DNA of 64,000 bases from Syncephalis fuscata. Its lineage: Eukaryota; Zoopagomycota; Zoopagomycetes; Zoopagales; Piptocephalidaceae. The stretch covers positions 186,001-250,000 of the forward strand of contig JAHLTZ010000028.1 in NCBI GenBank assembly GCA_025786725.1. The letters are read 5' to 3'. The notes below the pieces were generated by a model. That model was not told the DNA's origin. It did no database searches and saw only the letters and a program-made list of their open reading frames with translations. A program made the translations under genes and the position numbers. Shown here in pieces: positions 63,409-64,000 of the stretch (positions are counted from its first letter, which is position 1; each line of letters begins with the position of its first letter).

Positions 63409-64000
63409 ATGACGGCATCCGGATCTGTCATTACTAAGCCTCCATCCCGCCCTGTTTCCTTTATTGAGCCTATTGTCGAGGAAGAAGAGGAAGAGGAATT
63501 TATGGTCACTGCCACTTCACCAGTACAACAGCGAGCAATGCCATTATCGCCGGTAAATGCTCACATGGCCAATCACTATGCATACACAACAGGTTCAAGC
63601 CTTTCTAGGCCATCGTCCAATCTACCAATGGCTTCGCCAGTCAGTCCACAACACCAGCGTGATCATGTTTTCCGTGGATTACTACAAGAGGATACAAAAA
63701 CACGCCATGCGACTGGTGCAGCACCTATTGCCGTGAATAGTCGAAATATGAACGGTACATCTGGCGGCCAAAATGTAAACGGCCATACCGACCCCGATTC
63801 GCCAACCGACTCATCGCTAGCTGGCGGCTTACCACAGCCTCCTCACCAGCAGCCGACTCCGCCACCATCTTCTGTTGGATCAGCTATGCTTGGCTATCCA
63901 ATGGCACCGTCGATATCTGCTACTATCGCAGCTGTTGCATCTGGAATGTCTTTATCGTCGCCGGCGGCGAATTCGACCATGGCACAAACACCTTCACCAA
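63409..64000 (+). CDS. Large disordered regulatory protein, N-terminal part (runs off window)
   Basis: Open for 197 codons from the ATG at 63409 to the end of the window, with no intron so far. The sequence is Ser/Pro/Gln/Ala-rich with an acidic run (VEEEEEEEF), PTPPPSS and many SP sites, typical of transcription factors, chromatin regulators or signalling kinases with disordered N-termini. No domain reached yet. The long CT-rich leader is in keeping with a regulated gene. Product unknown. Confidence 0.7.
   Translation, partial: MTASGSVITKPPSRPVSFIEPIVEEEEEEEFMVTATSPVQQRAMPLSPVNAHMANHYAYTTGSSLSRPSSNLPMASPVSPQHQRDHVFRGLLQEDTKTRHATGAAPIAVNSRNMNGTSGGQNVNGHTDPDSPTDSSLAGGLPQPPHQQPTPPPSSVGSAMLGYPMAPSISATIAAVASGMSLSSPAANSTMAQTPSP

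Overview
This is nuclear DNA from an intron-rich, AT-rich eukaryote, almost certainly an early-diverging fungus. The gene set fits that: TSR3, TFIIB, YAH1, an SPX-ankyrin-GDPD protein, a PalB/calpain-7-like protease, an AA11-like LPMO, a DUF7719-like membrane protein and a possible DASH-like subunit. Zoopagomycota is my best guess, but it is not proven. Introns are short (40 to about 70 nt in most genes) and mostly GT-AG. I also read two GC-AG introns and exons as short as 8 nt. I see no tRNA, rRNA, CRISPR or bacterial-style operon.

Layout. 0-8 kb: 3' part of a PHS1-type dehydratase (-), a degraded ORF (-), a 7-TM protein (+), a small coiled-coil protein (+), TSR3 (-) and a secreted C-type-lectin-like protein (-). 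9.5-13.5 kb: a tandem family of three secreted Cys-rich proteins whose last two copies sit behind an almost identical ~680-bp promoter plus signal peptide. 15-30 kb: an unknown disordered protein, a DHHC palmitoyltransferase (-), eIF2D (+), calpain-7-like (-), an LPMO (+) and a mitochondrial NAD kinase (-). 30-48 kb, gene-dense housekeeping: 7-TM protein with a luminal domain, DUF7719-like protein, mitochondrial SHMT, TFIIB, YAH1 ferredoxin, ATP synthase gamma and a GDE1-like phosphodiesterase. 48-60 kb, gene-poor: a MITE-like element with long inverted termini and relatives, an F-box protein behind a 43-bp tandem repeat, small secreted candidates and a second 7-TM paralogue. 60-64 kb: a long CT-rich leader, then the 5' part of a large disordered protein running off the end.

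Functional links. Mitochondrial genes are prominent (NAD kinase, SHMT, YAH1, ATP3), with YAH1 and ATP3 sharing one divergent promoter. Secreted or surface products (LPMO, lectin-like, Cys-rich array, small secreted ORFs, two related 7-TM proteins) form the accessory, possibly interaction-related, part.

A warning for anyone using this sequence: about 18 coding positions lack exactly one base, mostly in a homopolymer. Restoring one base rescues the frame in every case, and I needed no confident case of one base too many. This looks like systematic homopolymer contraction in the assembly rather than wholesale pseudogenisation. Genes affected are marked individually.
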